Notes: generated by a model from the sequence alone, not told the origin. Shown: positions 1-8,033, numbered from the stretch's first letter. The stretch: 11,833 nucleotides of DNA from Chrysochromulina tobinii (GCA_001275005.1 JWZX01002658.1:1-11833), one strand, 5' to 3'. Translations and numbers: made by a program.

Positions 1-31
1 ATACAGCCAGTCAGGCGTCGTCGCGGGCACC

Positions 32-1150
32 ATGCCCGCCCTCGACGCCGAAGCGGCTCGCGGGGTAGCAGGGATGGGTGGTATAGGCGGCGTGGCAGGC
101 GTGGTCAGTCGAAGCGGCCAGGGCGGCGGAGAGGTGACGGTGGCGATGGACGTAGGTGAGACGATGCAGCAGAGGCACGTCAGCGTCCGCCGTGACGACG
201 ACGACGATAAGGATCTCTTTGGAGACCAGTCGCCAGCACCGCCTGGCCGCCCGCCTGCTGGCGCGACGTGGCGCACGGATCCGAGGCTCATGGTCGACCC
301 AGGCCCTGGGGAGAACGCCGCCCCCCAGCACCAGCGCACTGTCGCAGAGCGCCCACCATCGCTCAATGTGCTCGGGAAACGCCCGATCGCTAACCCCAAC
401 CCTAACCCTAACCCTAACCCTAACCCTACCCCTATCAGTGTGCTCGGGAAACGCCCCATCGCTGACCGCCCCGCTGCCGCTGCCATGAGCTCTTCGGCCA
501 CTGGGGCTGCCGCCAGTGCGTCGGCATCTGCTGCCGCCGCCACTCCCGTGCCCGCCACTGCCGCCGCCTCCGCCGCCACTTCCACTGCCGCCGCCGACGA
601 CGACACCGACGCCGACGCCGACGCCGCCGCTGCGACAACGCCGCAGGCCACCCCCGAGCCCTTCAACTTGCGCCACAACCTTCGTTATCAGCGCGGTGTT
701 CCGTCGGCTGACACGAGCCAACGGTCGGCGCCGGCGCCAGCGGCTCCAGTGGTGTTCCTGCCTCGGGGCCTGCTGGTCCCTCCGGAGACCCCTCTGAGCG
801 AAGCTACTCCAGAGGATGCCGCAGGGGAGAACCTCGTGGCCTCACAGGTGCTCGAGGGTGAGGGCGGCGTGGGGCTGTCCCCGGCTGGTGATTTCGACGG
901 TAGCCTTGGCAGCCGTCTTTGCAGCGGCCTCGAGCGCCATGTCGAGCGCTCCCCCGGCAGCGATGCTGACTGCGCTCTCGACATGGCGCCCCCGCCTGCG
1001 GCCTTCAATGTGACCACCAATTGGGGACCCGGGCTGTCCGCCCGCGCCTTTGTGCCGCAGCGCCCAGCCGGCGTGCAGCAGCGCCGCGGCTCGGGCGACG
1101 CGCGCCGTGCTGAGCGCTTCATCGTCGCGGAGACGCAGCTCGACAGTTGA
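32..1150 (+). CDS. Low-complexity Ala/Ser/Asp-rich hypothetical protein
   Basis: Open frame of 372 codons from an ATG in strong context (A at -3). The frame is also open from base 2 to this ATG, so the gene may start outside the window. I recognise no domain. Residues 58-62 are five aspartates. The eight-residue block VLGKRPIA occurs at 113-120 and again at 137-144, and between the two copies lies an Asn-Pro run encoded by a telomere-like repeat. Residues about 150-210 are almost entirely Ala, Ser, Thr and Asp. The C-terminal third (about 230-372) has mixed composition and looks more like ordinary protein, ending at TGA. The GC-rich simple sequence also opens long frames on the other strand, so the coding claim rests on length, start context and the less biased C-terminus. 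It could be a disordered regulatory protein, the 3' part of a larger gene, or non-coding repeat. Confidence 0.5.
   Translation: MPALDAEAARGVAGMGGIGGVAGVVSRSGQGGGEVTVAMDVGETMQQRHVSVRRDDDDDKDLFGDQSPAPPGRPPAGATWRTDPRLMVDPGPGENAAPQHQRTVAERPPSLNVLGKRPIANPNPNPNPNPNPTPISVLGKRPIADRPAAAAMSSSATGAAASASASAAAATPVPATAAASAATSTAAADDDTDADADAAAATTPQATPEPFNLRHNLRYQRGVPSADTSQRSAPAPAAPVVFLPRGLLVPPETPLSEATPEDAAGENLVASQVLEGEGGVGLSPAGDFDGSLGSRLCSGLERHVERSPGSDADCALDMAPPPAAFNVTTNWGPGLSARAFVPQRPAGVQQRRGSGDARRAERFIVAETQLDS
368..467 (+). repeat. Telomere-type TAACCC array between two direct repeats
   Basis: Bases 391-432 hold seven hexamers, five of them exact TAACCC (391-396 and 403-426) and two with one change. This is the C-rich strand of a TTAGGG-type telomere repeat. 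It is flanked by a 28-bp direct repeat (368-395 and 440-467, 26 of 28 identical) at an offset of 72 bp. All the lengths keep the surrounding reading frame, where the array reads as alternating Asn and Pro. Confidence 0.85.
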
Positions 1151-1190
1151 CAGTAGAGTACCTTTCTCTCAGAGTCGAGCTTACGTTCAT

Positions 1191-1233
1191 ATGCTCGAGT
1201 ACATGTCGCTAACATGCTCGAGTATACATGTCG
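1191..1233. repeat. Two spaced copies of an 18-20 bp motif around CTCGAG
   Basis: ATGCTCGAGTACATGTCG at 1191-1208 recurs as ATGCTCGAGTATACATGTCG at 1214-1233, differing by a 2-bp TA insertion. Each copy contains the palindromes CTCGAG and ACATGT. It lies 41 bp past the upstream stop codon. Confidence 0.7.
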
Positions 1234-1394
1234 AGCTACACACTTTTGAGTTCCAGCGTTTCGGCTGCGCTATTACGGACCTATCCTTAAAAAGTTGGGC
1301 GACTCTTGCGTTGCTCTATTGGTCTTGTCCGGTCAAACTCGTGTACTTTGTGGCTTCTTGTGGCTCTCTCGAGAATGACACTGTACTCTCTAGA

Positions 1395-1427
1395 TCCGTT
1401 CGAGGTCCGTTCGAGGCTTCCGTTCGA
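1395..1427. repeat. Three copies of TCCGTTCGA in tandem
   Basis: TCCGTTCGAGG occurs twice back to back (1395-1405, 1406-1416). A third copy of the 9-bp core follows after two bases (1419-1427). Confidence 0.7.
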
Positions 1428-1841
1428 CAGTTCAGTGTTCACTCACACAGGACTCCTGGAGGGACTGGACAGACGAGTCTGGCGCGCGCGTGGCGTCTTG
1501 GCGTGTGGAGCTCCTGTGGAGGTGGTGAGGACTGTGAGGTGGAGACAGGGTAGGTCTCTCTCGTGTATCTCATGTCTCGACGGGGCTCGGGGGGCGGGGA
1601 ATGGGATAGGCTTTTTTCACACGCACAAGGCGCGCGGAGCGCGGACAACTCATCTCGCATGGTCTTTGCAATTGCATGGTCTACCGCAACATCGGTACGA
1701 ACCGATGGCACGATGTTTCCATGGATCATGGGTTTCACTTTCAGATTTCTGACTCCGCTCTCAATGCCTCAATCAGACAACTCCCAACAACCGTCTCAAG
1801 GCACATACCATACGAGTTCATTTCCTAGTAGGGTGAGGGAT

Positions 1842-2993
1842 TCATATATATGCGAGGGTCCCTTGCCGCGAAGACCCGAAGTACACTTCCTGAGAATACG
1901 GATAAATGACAGTCCTGCTATGAGCATCTAGCCGAGAGGAGACGATCCCAAATGCATTCCAAACCAGCGTGTCCTCGTCACCAGTCGACAGCACGCCTGC
2001 CGTCCTCGGTGCCGCGCGAATCTCAGCCACCACGTGATCCCATCGCGCTTGCTCCTTCTTCATGTGCTCTAGGGTGGCAGATACATCCTCCATTGCTGAC
2101 TCCATCGCCCTCTCGGACGCTCGCTGACGCTCGCGAGCATCTGAATTTGCGCGAGCCTTCGCCAGCGCACCCGACGCCGAGAGCGGGTGCTGTCCCATGG
2201 TACCTGTGGGGAAGTGGCGGGGGCGTCGTGGTGAGCACTTGCATGCACGGCGAGGGATGGTACCAGTTGCACCAGTAGAGCTACCGAGACTAGGGGCGAC
2301 GCGGGCCGAGTTGAAACCACCACGGATTGGGGTGCGCATGCCTCGACTCGGCCTTGATGGGGACTGATGGCTCGCTCGCGTCGGAGACGAGTTCTCCGAC
2401 CGCTCGCACGGCCCATACAGGCTCTTTGGGGCTCGTACGCAAGAAGCTGTCGGAGGCTGCCTGTGGGTAGATGCATCGGAAGCTGGCTGGGCAGGCAGGA
2501 CACCAGGCGGCGGGCGGTGACGGGCTTGTGGAGGACGATCAACTGCAACCACAAGCTCTGGGGCATGCGCCACTGGCTGCCGGCCCTTTGTGCAGCATGC
2601 GAATCTCTGTTCGACGGCTTGCCAAGCGGCAAGCCGTTTTGCAGGCGTCTTAGCACGGCCTAGCCTGATGCGCACTACCGCAAGCTCCTGCTCCCAGATA
2701 CGGACGCGTGGCCGCAAGCTGCATGGTTTACGATCACCGGCCACGCGTTGCATCTGCTCCTTCAATGCAACGCGATGATATTGCTGGACGGTTGCCAAAC
2801 GCTCAGCGTCGGAAAGAACGGGAACTTGAACTTGAACTTCCTCATGGACACACGGTAGAGTAGGCGGCTCCACGACGCTCGTAAAGGCCGAGGCTTGTAC
2901 CCTGGGAGGAGCAGTGGCTGGCCGCCTTGTGGACCGTGCATGAACTTCCTCACGGTCAGCTCGTAGCTCAAACACATCCCGTGATCCGTCCAT
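1842..2993 (-). CDS. Basic helix-rich hypothetical protein
   Basis: Open frame of 383 residues from ATG at 2993 (A at -3, G at +4, an optimal Kozak context) to TGA at 1842. I recognise no family. Residues about 60-150 look helical and rich in Arg, Lys, Glu and Gln. Residues about 150-260 are Pro/Ser/Arg-rich and probably disordered. Residues about 285-340 form a charged helical stretch (many Arg, Glu, Ala) that could be a short coiled coil. The frame contains a stretch with good splice sites (2204-2272) that could be removed in frame. A TATA-like A/T run (about 3095-3110) and no ATG between it and 2993 support starting here. A competing model splices upstream exons onto base 2997 through the acceptor TTGAG preceded by a pyrimidine tract. 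There is no evidence for function. Confidence 0.58.
   Translation of the reverse strand: MDGSRDVFELRADREEVHARSTRRPATAPPRVQASAFTSVVEPPTLPCVHEEVQVQVPVLSDAERLATVQQYHRVALKEQMQRVAGDRKPCSLRPRVRIWEQELAVVRIRLGRAKTPAKRLAAWQAVEQRFACCTKGRQPVAHAPELVVAVDRPPQARHRPPPGVLPAQPASDASTHRQPPTASCVRAPKSLYGPCERSENSSPTRASHQSPSRPSRGMRTPIRGGFNSARVAPSLGSSTGATGTIPRRACKCSPRRPRHFPTGTMGQHPLSASGALAKARANSDARERQRASERAMESAMEDVSATLEHMKKEQARWDHVVAEIRAAPRTAGVLSTGDEDTLVWNAFGIVSSRLDAHSRTVIYPYSQEVYFGSSRQGTLAYI
2204..2272 (-). other. Possible in-frame retained intron (exitron-like)
   Basis: On the - strand a 69-nt segment begins with GTGCAA at 2272 and ends with a strong acceptor, CCACTTCCCCACAG, at 2204. It sits in codon phase 1, is a multiple of three and has no stop. 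Removing it would take out 23 residues and rejoin the frame with the same Gly codon. Its size matches the nearby introns. Confidence 0.4.
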
Positions 2994-3164
2994 TTTCCTC
3001 AAGGAAGGGAGCGCAACGAGCGCTATGTTCCGACTCTGTTGTTTGACTCAATTTTCTAATTCCGCAATGTCTTTCTTTTGAGGGGGCACATGCATTCGTT
3101 TTTTTATTATGCCCACTCGACCAGACACACACCCGCAAGCCCTAACAAGCAAGCCCGTACTTAC

Positions 3165-3289
3165 CCGGAGAGGCTAGAGACGTGCTCAAGGTGCTCACGA
3201 ACACGCTCAGGCAGCAACACTTGCGGATGCGGAAAGCTCCTCCACAGCACACTCCTTCTTTCGAGCTTATGGAGTTGCTCACAGTCAGC
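3165..3289 (-). other. Candidate internal coding exon
   Basis: On the - strand a 125-nt open segment is bounded by an acceptor (GCGGGCAG ending at 3290) and a near-perfect donor (GG then GTAAGTAC from 3164). It encodes 41 residues beginning ADCEQLHKLERRS, charged and protein-like. It ends in phase 2. Splicing to G at 2997, after the tract CTCCCTTCCTTGAG, would restore the frame of the 383-residue protein through a 167-nt intron. The frame stays open back to 3409 but holds no ATG, so an earlier exon would be needed. Seen: splice sites and frame. Inferred: that they are used. Confidence 0.35.
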
Positions 3290-3355
3290 CTGCCCGCGCA
3301 AGTGTTTAGAGGTTCGGGTATAGAGGTTGGCCCACTGCAGCCGTGGCCCGGCCCT

Positions 3356-3503
3356 ACCCCATGCGCTCGCCTGCTTCCCTGATGCGTTCGTCGTAACTAC
3401 AACACGAACTTAGATTTCGCTGCGGCGTGGACGCGGAAAGGGCGGAGGCCACGGCCAGCATCATCAGGGTCGATAGGATCATTGCGCCGGTCTTGTCGGG
3501 CAT
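3356..3503 (-). CDS. Short frame with a signal-peptide-like start
   Basis: The ATG at 3503 lies 14 bases after the sulfotransferase stop codon. It encodes 49 residues with a hydrophobic core (MILSTLMMLAVASALSA) followed by a polar part with two adjacent cysteines, ending at TAG. It resembles a secretion signal and could be a micro-protein or a first exon spliced onward through the GTAGGG site at 3357. It may equally be chance within a 3' untranslated region. No relative is recognised. Confidence 0.22.
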
Positions 3504-3517
3504 CGCGTTGCCCACCT

Positions 3518-5560
3518 TCACAAGCGTGACGGTACTTTGTTGACCTCACGGACCTGGCGATTGATCGGCGTCATCAGCAAGTCCGACTCGCGCAACACCT
3601 CAAAGTGCGGAACCTCGCGCGCCGTGTATCTGGCGAGTGCCTCCGCATCTGCACACACAAAACAGGCAGGGAAAGTCAGCTTTCATTGCGTGAGGCGCGG
3701 GTACAAAAATGATACGCACAGAAGCGATGCGAGCATCGAATGAACGGCTCAATTTCGCTCTGTATGAATGGAACATGGGTGATGCCAATGTTGGTCCGCC
3801 GTCGCTTGCCGGATACCACGCCAGTCTGCTCAGCCGCCATTTCAAATGCAAGCTCCAACGCAATCTTGGGGTTGGACGTGCCCATAAAGAGCACATGGCT
3901 GAGCTGATCAAGGCGATCAAACGCCTGTCGGATGATTCCGTCGCAGCCCATCTTGAGCATCACCTTCTCAACACGCTTCGCACGATCGACTAAGCATCCA
4001 GAGATCTGCAACACCTTGAGCCGCTGCGCAGCGCACATACTGGCCAGGGCGGCTTCAAGCTCACTGTACGGGGCGTCCGGAGCTACTGCAGCCACAGATT
4101 TGGCCACCTTGTCGAGGTCGGCAGCCCACGTCTGTTTAGTGCACGACCAAAGCGACAACTCTGCGTTCTGTGCTGGCGCATTGGCGCTCTCATCATTCGC
4201 CGCGAGCAGTTCAGCGTTGTGCCTGAGGAACTCGTGATTCAACCGAAACCATCCTTGCTGTTGACGCATGTCCTTGGATGTCACTAAAGCGAGCATCAAC
4301 TGTTGACAGAGCAATTGCCACGGCCCTGCAGAGCATACGCGGCCGTTCCCTCTCTTCTCGAGCGGCCAGGCGTTCCTCGCAAGCCGTGATTCCAAACCAC
4401 CAGGCGGCTGTAAAGCGATGAAGTTACCACCAGACGGCAAACCATCTTCATCGAAGTGGCAAACAAGTCCCTTGTCGTTGATGAGCTTGAGGGTGTCTTG
4501 GAATAAGAGCATCTCGGGCGAGAGCTGATAGTAGAGCTGACGAGGCACCGCGGAAGCATGGTGCCAATAGTTGAATTGAGAATGCGCGAGAACGAGCGGT
4601 GACCGAAGGATGGTGAATGACCGGAAGCGCACGTTTCGGCCTGAGACTGCTTCGTACTCTCTGATGGTATTCAGCAGTTGTCGGGGCGCGCCCCTGAGAT
4701 ACGAGCAGACGGAGGGGGAGGGCAACTTGCTGCCGTGAAGGGGTTGTGCGGGCGTACGCGAGCTGTGGGCGCGTGTGCGCTTACCAATCGAGGCCGCAGT
4801 GATGCTCCACAAAGATGCGCTTGCGGTTAGCCCTGAGCAACTCGACCAGTTCGCCTCGTATGGTTGATATGCTCGCACAGTAATTCGTCAGGTTCCATCT
4901 GTGCTGCTTGAACCATGATCGCACTGTCGTGCCCGCTGTCTTCTCCATATGCATGAAAAGGATCACTTTCTGGGGCTCGGCGAGGGTTCCAGACCTGCGC
5001 GATGTAGCCGCACTCGATGGGGCGAGACGTCCACGAAGCTGGCTCAGAGCGGCAACGTGGCGCTTTGTGACAACTGGCGCGGAGAGGAATCCGTGAGACT
5101 CGGTCAGAAGACGATCCATGTTACACGTAGCGTACCAAGAGCAGTCGCGTACTTCGGGATTGACGGTGACGTAGTTGCAGCGTTCGCACTTGGCGCATGC
5201 GTTCAGACACACGCGCACGGCACTTCGGAGGGAGCGTGCCGCTTGCATGGTGAGATGAATGGACACACGCCCAGATGTTCGACACTCACGAAGCGATCCT
5301 GCGGTCGTGTGCCCACAGGAGCCCTTCTTGGCACCGTTGAGCCATGAATCGACGGTGGTGACGTTGTCGACCAGTAGCTTCTGGCTGATCCCGTCTCGTT
5401 GTGCTCCAACCCGCTCATGGTCGATGCTGCGACCGCCATGGTCCTCATGGTGCTCCTGCCCACCAAAAAGACGGCCAGATGAGGATGCAGGCACGGCAAT
5501 GCAGGTCAGCAGCACGAGAGACCAGAGCGCTGGGCTGACGCTCGGGGTGTCAGCAACCAT
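3518..5560 (-). CDS. Three-exon Golgi-type sulfotransferase with cysteine-rich domain
   Basis: Predicted to transfer sulfate from PAPS to a carbohydrate in the secretory pathway. Exons are 5560-4785, 4693-3720 and 3648-3518; introns of 91 nt (GTAAGC donor, pyrimidine-rich acceptor) and 71 nt (GTGCGT donor, TTTTGTGTGTGCAG acceptor) join in matching phases to give 626 residues. The start is the first in-frame ATG (G at -3, G at +4). Residues 11-28 form a hydrophobic signal or anchor. Residues 118-146 carry Cys118, 122, 125, 128, 140 and 146 in a C-x3-C-x2-C-x2-C pattern ending CSWYATC, like apple/PAN-type domains. The PAPS 5'-phosphosulfate loop is HMEKTAGTT (204-212), with Lys207 the expected catalytic lysine. 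The 3'-phosphate site is ILRSPLVLAHSQF (287-299), with Arg289 and Ser297 at the usual spacing of eight. Two N-glycosylation sequons lie at 66 and 223. The acceptor sugar cannot be told. The last exon (42 residues) is the least certain part. Confidence 0.83.
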
Positions 5561-6103
5561 CGCCGCCGCTGCAAGCCTCCGCGGAGACACCGTTTGCACT
5601 GAGTGGCCGCCTCACGGCGTTCGACGGCGTCTCAATACGTGAGCCGCCTCTGGAATGCGCGCGCGCCGCGCGCGTTTTTCCGCGGCGCCTCTCGAGAACT
5701 ATATTGGATTTCCGCGGCGTTTCGGAGTTTTTCCGTGTGATTAACTTTCAGAATCGAACGTTTAGTTGAACTAGTTCACGCCCCAACTCCCGCGCGGCCG
5801 GAAGGCATTGATTTTTGAAGGTCATATTTCCAAAACTTCCCTATAATGAGTGCGAGCGGTTCCTCGTCGTAGGACTACCTTAAAAGCAACAAAGCGTCTC
5901 TCCACTCTCGGCATCGGGCGCCCGCCCGCCGCCCGGGGTGCGCCTATCGCGTCGGAGATTGCATGCAGTGACCACCGAGTGTGGTTTAAAGGCTGGCGCG
6001 GTTTCGATAAGTCGACCTATCGACGAATACACATGCTACGATAGTGAAAAATTAGGAGGGCTCTTGCGAAGGATTTTGCACATGGCACTTTTTTCATGTT
6101 TGG
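5561..6103. promoter_or_regulatory. Spacer: 3' flank of one sulfotransferase, upstream region of the next
   Basis: Both flanking genes run on the - strand, so this holds the end of the 6104-7578 transcript and the promoter of the gene starting at 5560. Seen on the - strand: a CCAATATAG sequence near 5700-5708. Also seen are an alternating GC tract (5657-5674) followed by five T, and two copies of TTTCCGCGGCG (5677-5687, 5709-5719). No gene is supported here. Confidence 0.45.
5657..5719. repeat. Alternating GC tract and paired TTTCCGCGGCG motifs
   Basis: An almost pure alternating G/C run at 5657-5674 is self-complementary and could form a hairpin or Z-DNA. Two exact copies of an 11-bp motif follow at 5677-5687 and 5709-5719, 32 bp apart, about 120-160 bp upstream of the - strand ATG at 5560. 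Confidence 0.65.
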
Positions 6104-7578
6104 CTATTTGCCTTTTCCCTCTCGAGCCATGCTATCGCTCAAGCGCGTGCTCGCCCCACCTCGCAGTGCGCTCGACGGACTCGACCGGTGATGGCGTTGG
6201 CGGCGGGCGTAAGAGCCGAAGCAGTCGTAATCGGGCGCGAGGAGTATCTGGACCGCTTCACGAAGGCTCTGGTTTTGGCTGAGTAGCGTGTGCATGGCTT
6301 GCCTGTCGCCGTGAGGATCTTTGCTTGTCTCGTGACGGCCGCTGGTTTGGTCGAGCTCGCTGTACGGCGGCACCGATCCATTCGTCCAAGCTGCGAGACG
6401 GTTCCAGTCGCGCTTCATGTGCTCGATCCGTCCGACGAATTGCAATCGGCATCCAAAGATGGCAAGGTTGGGCGCCATCAACGTCACATGGTCCGGCCCC
6501 CAGCCAATGTGACGCGCACTCATCAGGAGCTGCTCGTTCGCGTCGAGCAGCGCTTGCACAAACTCATGCGCCAGGGCGATCCCGCCTCGCGCATGGTCTG
6601 GGCAGCGTGGACTAATCTCCGACGGCGCGAGATCGGCCAAACGTCGCGCGCGCCGTCGGCTCAGGCGCCGTCGGCACTTTTCGCGCCCGTCATGACTATT
6701 GGCCGGCTCACAACAAGTTGCCCACGTGCCCCATTTCGACTCAGTGTACCCACTGATAAAGTGTGACAGCGGCTCGCGCACAAAGGTGAAGTGCCGAGCC
6801 TGCTCGGCAGTGTGCAAGAGGTACCTACGGGCACCGCACACACGCAGAGTCACGTCTGTCATCAGCATGAGGCGAGGTTCGCAAGTGTGGACGGTGTTTG
6901 AACGTCCCGAGCAACATACTCGTGCTCGAGCCCGCTGAAATTGTAATGGCTGGTGTAAATGGTCGCTGCACTACCCTCGGGCAGCTGCCGCTGCAGCTGC
7001 GTGTGTACGTTCCCGAGGTTTGAGTGAATGAAGTCGTTCGCGCACTTCCACATGATAAAGTAGATGGTGAGCGACGAGCGCCGCAGGCATGCAGCCGCCG
7101 GACTACCACCTCTCAATAGCTCTGGCATGCGACCACCGGTGCTGGCTGCTGTCGGCTTGCAGCCGAGCGAGCGCGCGCCTTTGAGGCCGCCTTCGTATGA
7201 AAACCAACGCATGATGCGCTGCCGCGAGTCGTCGGCAAGCTCAGCATCCGTGAACGCTGCCAAGTTTGCGCGCTGGCGCGCAGCTTGCCAATTGTTCACA
7301 GTCGCCTTCCAGGGGTTATGGAGATAGGTGGCGCAGCTGTCTCCTATGGCCAACGTCGGCAGCACCGTTTCGTTACGCGGGAAGCCAGCAGCGCCTGGCT
7401 TGCAAATGTTGCTGGATCCCGCCGGGCAGGCGCCACACGCCGCAAGAGCGTCATGTCGCGCAAAGTTGCCCTCGCCACTACTGCCGTGATGGTGGTGGCC
7501 GCCGCCACAGTCGTGATGACCGAGTGCATCACAAGCACGCTCGGCGCAGACTGGGAGGCAGCGAAGAACCAATGCCAT
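6104..7578 (-). CDS. Two-exon divergent sulfotransferase
   Basis: Predicted carbohydrate sulfotransferase. Exon 1 is 7578-6920 and exon 2 is 6824-6104; a 95-nt intron (donor GTATGT, acceptor CCCGTAG) joins them in phase within Glu220, giving 459 residues. The start ATG has A at -3 and G at +4. It is the first ATG after a TATAAAA at 7765-7759 and lies just past an in-frame stop. The 3'-phosphate site is FTFVREPLSHFISGY (232-246), with Arg236 and Ser244 spaced as in the family. FVGRIEHMKRDW (349-360) matches the conserved VG-x-x-E region, and DYDCFGSY (418-425) resembles the Cys-Phe-Gly-Tyr end common in these enzymes. The 5'-phosphosulfate loop is atypical: IYFIMWKCANDFIHSNL (172-188) keeps one lysine but not the usual KTGGT/KTAGT. 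The N-terminus is odd, with a His-rich stretch (21-31) and no clear membrane anchor. Family assignment is firm; activity is less so. Confidence 0.78.
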
Positions 7579-7758
7579 TCTACGTAACTCTCAATGGTGT
7601 GAACGCGCGTGTGTGAAGTGTCGGAGAGTGCGAAATTTCTAGTCAACTTCAATTTTGGTTACTTAATGACAATCTACCTGGAACCGTCGGTTACGTGGAG
7701 TGCGAACTGAGTGTGACGCGGTGTCGTCTCCTACGGATATAAACTAACCGCTATTACG

Positions 7759-7765
7759 TTTTATA
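7759..7765 (-). promoter_or_regulatory. TATA box candidate for the 6104-7578 gene
   Basis: TATAAAA on the - strand, 181 bp upstream of the ATG at 7578, with no other ATG between about 7730 and 7578. The same bases contain the TAA stop of the orphan frame that ends at 7761. Confidence 0.45.
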
Positions 7766-8033
7766 TCTCTCCAGCAGCTTGGTAAAAGACCTTGGCGGAC
7801 CACTCGATGGTGTGCAAGTGGGCCGTGAGCTCGTGCTGCGGCGCAGTGCACGTCGCGACGTTCCAGAGGATGGTGAGAAAGGTCGCGAGGTCGGCGGCGT
7901 GCTTGAACGTGGCGACGAATGGGACGAGACGTGGACATTGCGACGAGTCGGACGGACTGTCCACGCGAATCTTTTTCGCGGTTCCGACTGCCGACTGACC
8001 GACGGCGCCACCGAGTTTCGTCGTCGGCAGTTT
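7761..8033 (-). CDS. Orphan open stretch, last exon or gene remnant
   Basis: The - strand frame is open from 8033 to TAA at 7761 (90 residues) but has no ATG. From about 7925 to the stop, third positions are mostly G or C (runs of CTC, GTC, GCC, ACC, AAG, GAG), as in the neighbouring real genes. The peptide is protein-like, with a hydrophobic helix around LATFLTILWNVATCTAPQH and a tail ending YQAAGEI. Overlapping frames on both strands lack this bias. A TATAAAAA lies directly upstream (8038-8031), yet the first ATG after it is in another frame. It could be a terminal exon whose acceptor I could not fix, or a decayed 3' end. No family is assigned. Confidence 0.4.
   Translation of the reverse strand, partial: KLPTTKLGGAVGQSAVGTAKKIRVDSPSDSSQCPRLVPFVATFKHAADLATFLTILWNVATCTAPQHELTAHLHTIEWSAKVFYQAAGEI

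Larger units (their letters stand above)
1151..1841. other. Non-coding space between convergent genes
   Basis: This stretch presumably holds the 3' untranslated regions of the + strand gene ending at 1150 and the - strand gene ending at 1842. The frames it contains are short, overlap one another and show no recognisable protein. Its visible content is two small repeat groups, near 1191-1233 and 1395-1427. No canonical polyadenylation hexamer stood out. Confidence 0.5.
2994..3517. other. Spacer with possible unassigned exons
   Basis: This lies between the sulfotransferase stop (3518) and the ATG at 2993, both on the - strand. It holds a splice-bounded open stretch (3165-3289) and a short signal-peptide-like frame (3356-3503), listed separately. 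It also has an A/T-rich TATA-like run at about 3095-3110. It may be promoter and 5' leader, or a chain of exons of the downstream gene. Confidence 0.45.

Noticed and set aside
203-220. Asp-rich stretch followed by Lys resembling an enteropeptidase site
   Set aside because: It is encoded by a GAC/GAT repeat in a low-complexity region, so it is most likely a simple-sequence effect and not a vector tag.
688-1215. Minus-strand open frame of 175 codons opposite the first gene
   Set aside because: It is rich in Arg, Ser and Pro as expected for the reverse of GC-rich coding sequence, and shows no recognisable domain.
4694-4784. Continuous minus-strand frame running from 4878 through the intron
   Set aside because: This frame begins out of phase with exon 1 and only becomes coding after the acceptor at 4694; GTAAGC and a pyrimidine tract show the segment is an intron.
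4785-5599. Longer start of the first sulfotransferase at 5599
   Set aside because: That start would be a GTG. The first in-frame ATG, at 5560, has good Kozak context and directly precedes the hydrophobic anchor.
7761-7964. Lipoxygenase-like His motif in the orphan frame
   Set aside because: The LTILWNVATCTAPQH stretch and the final Ile recall lipoxygenases, but the distance between the histidine and the terminal Ile is far too short and the other iron-ligand motifs are absent.
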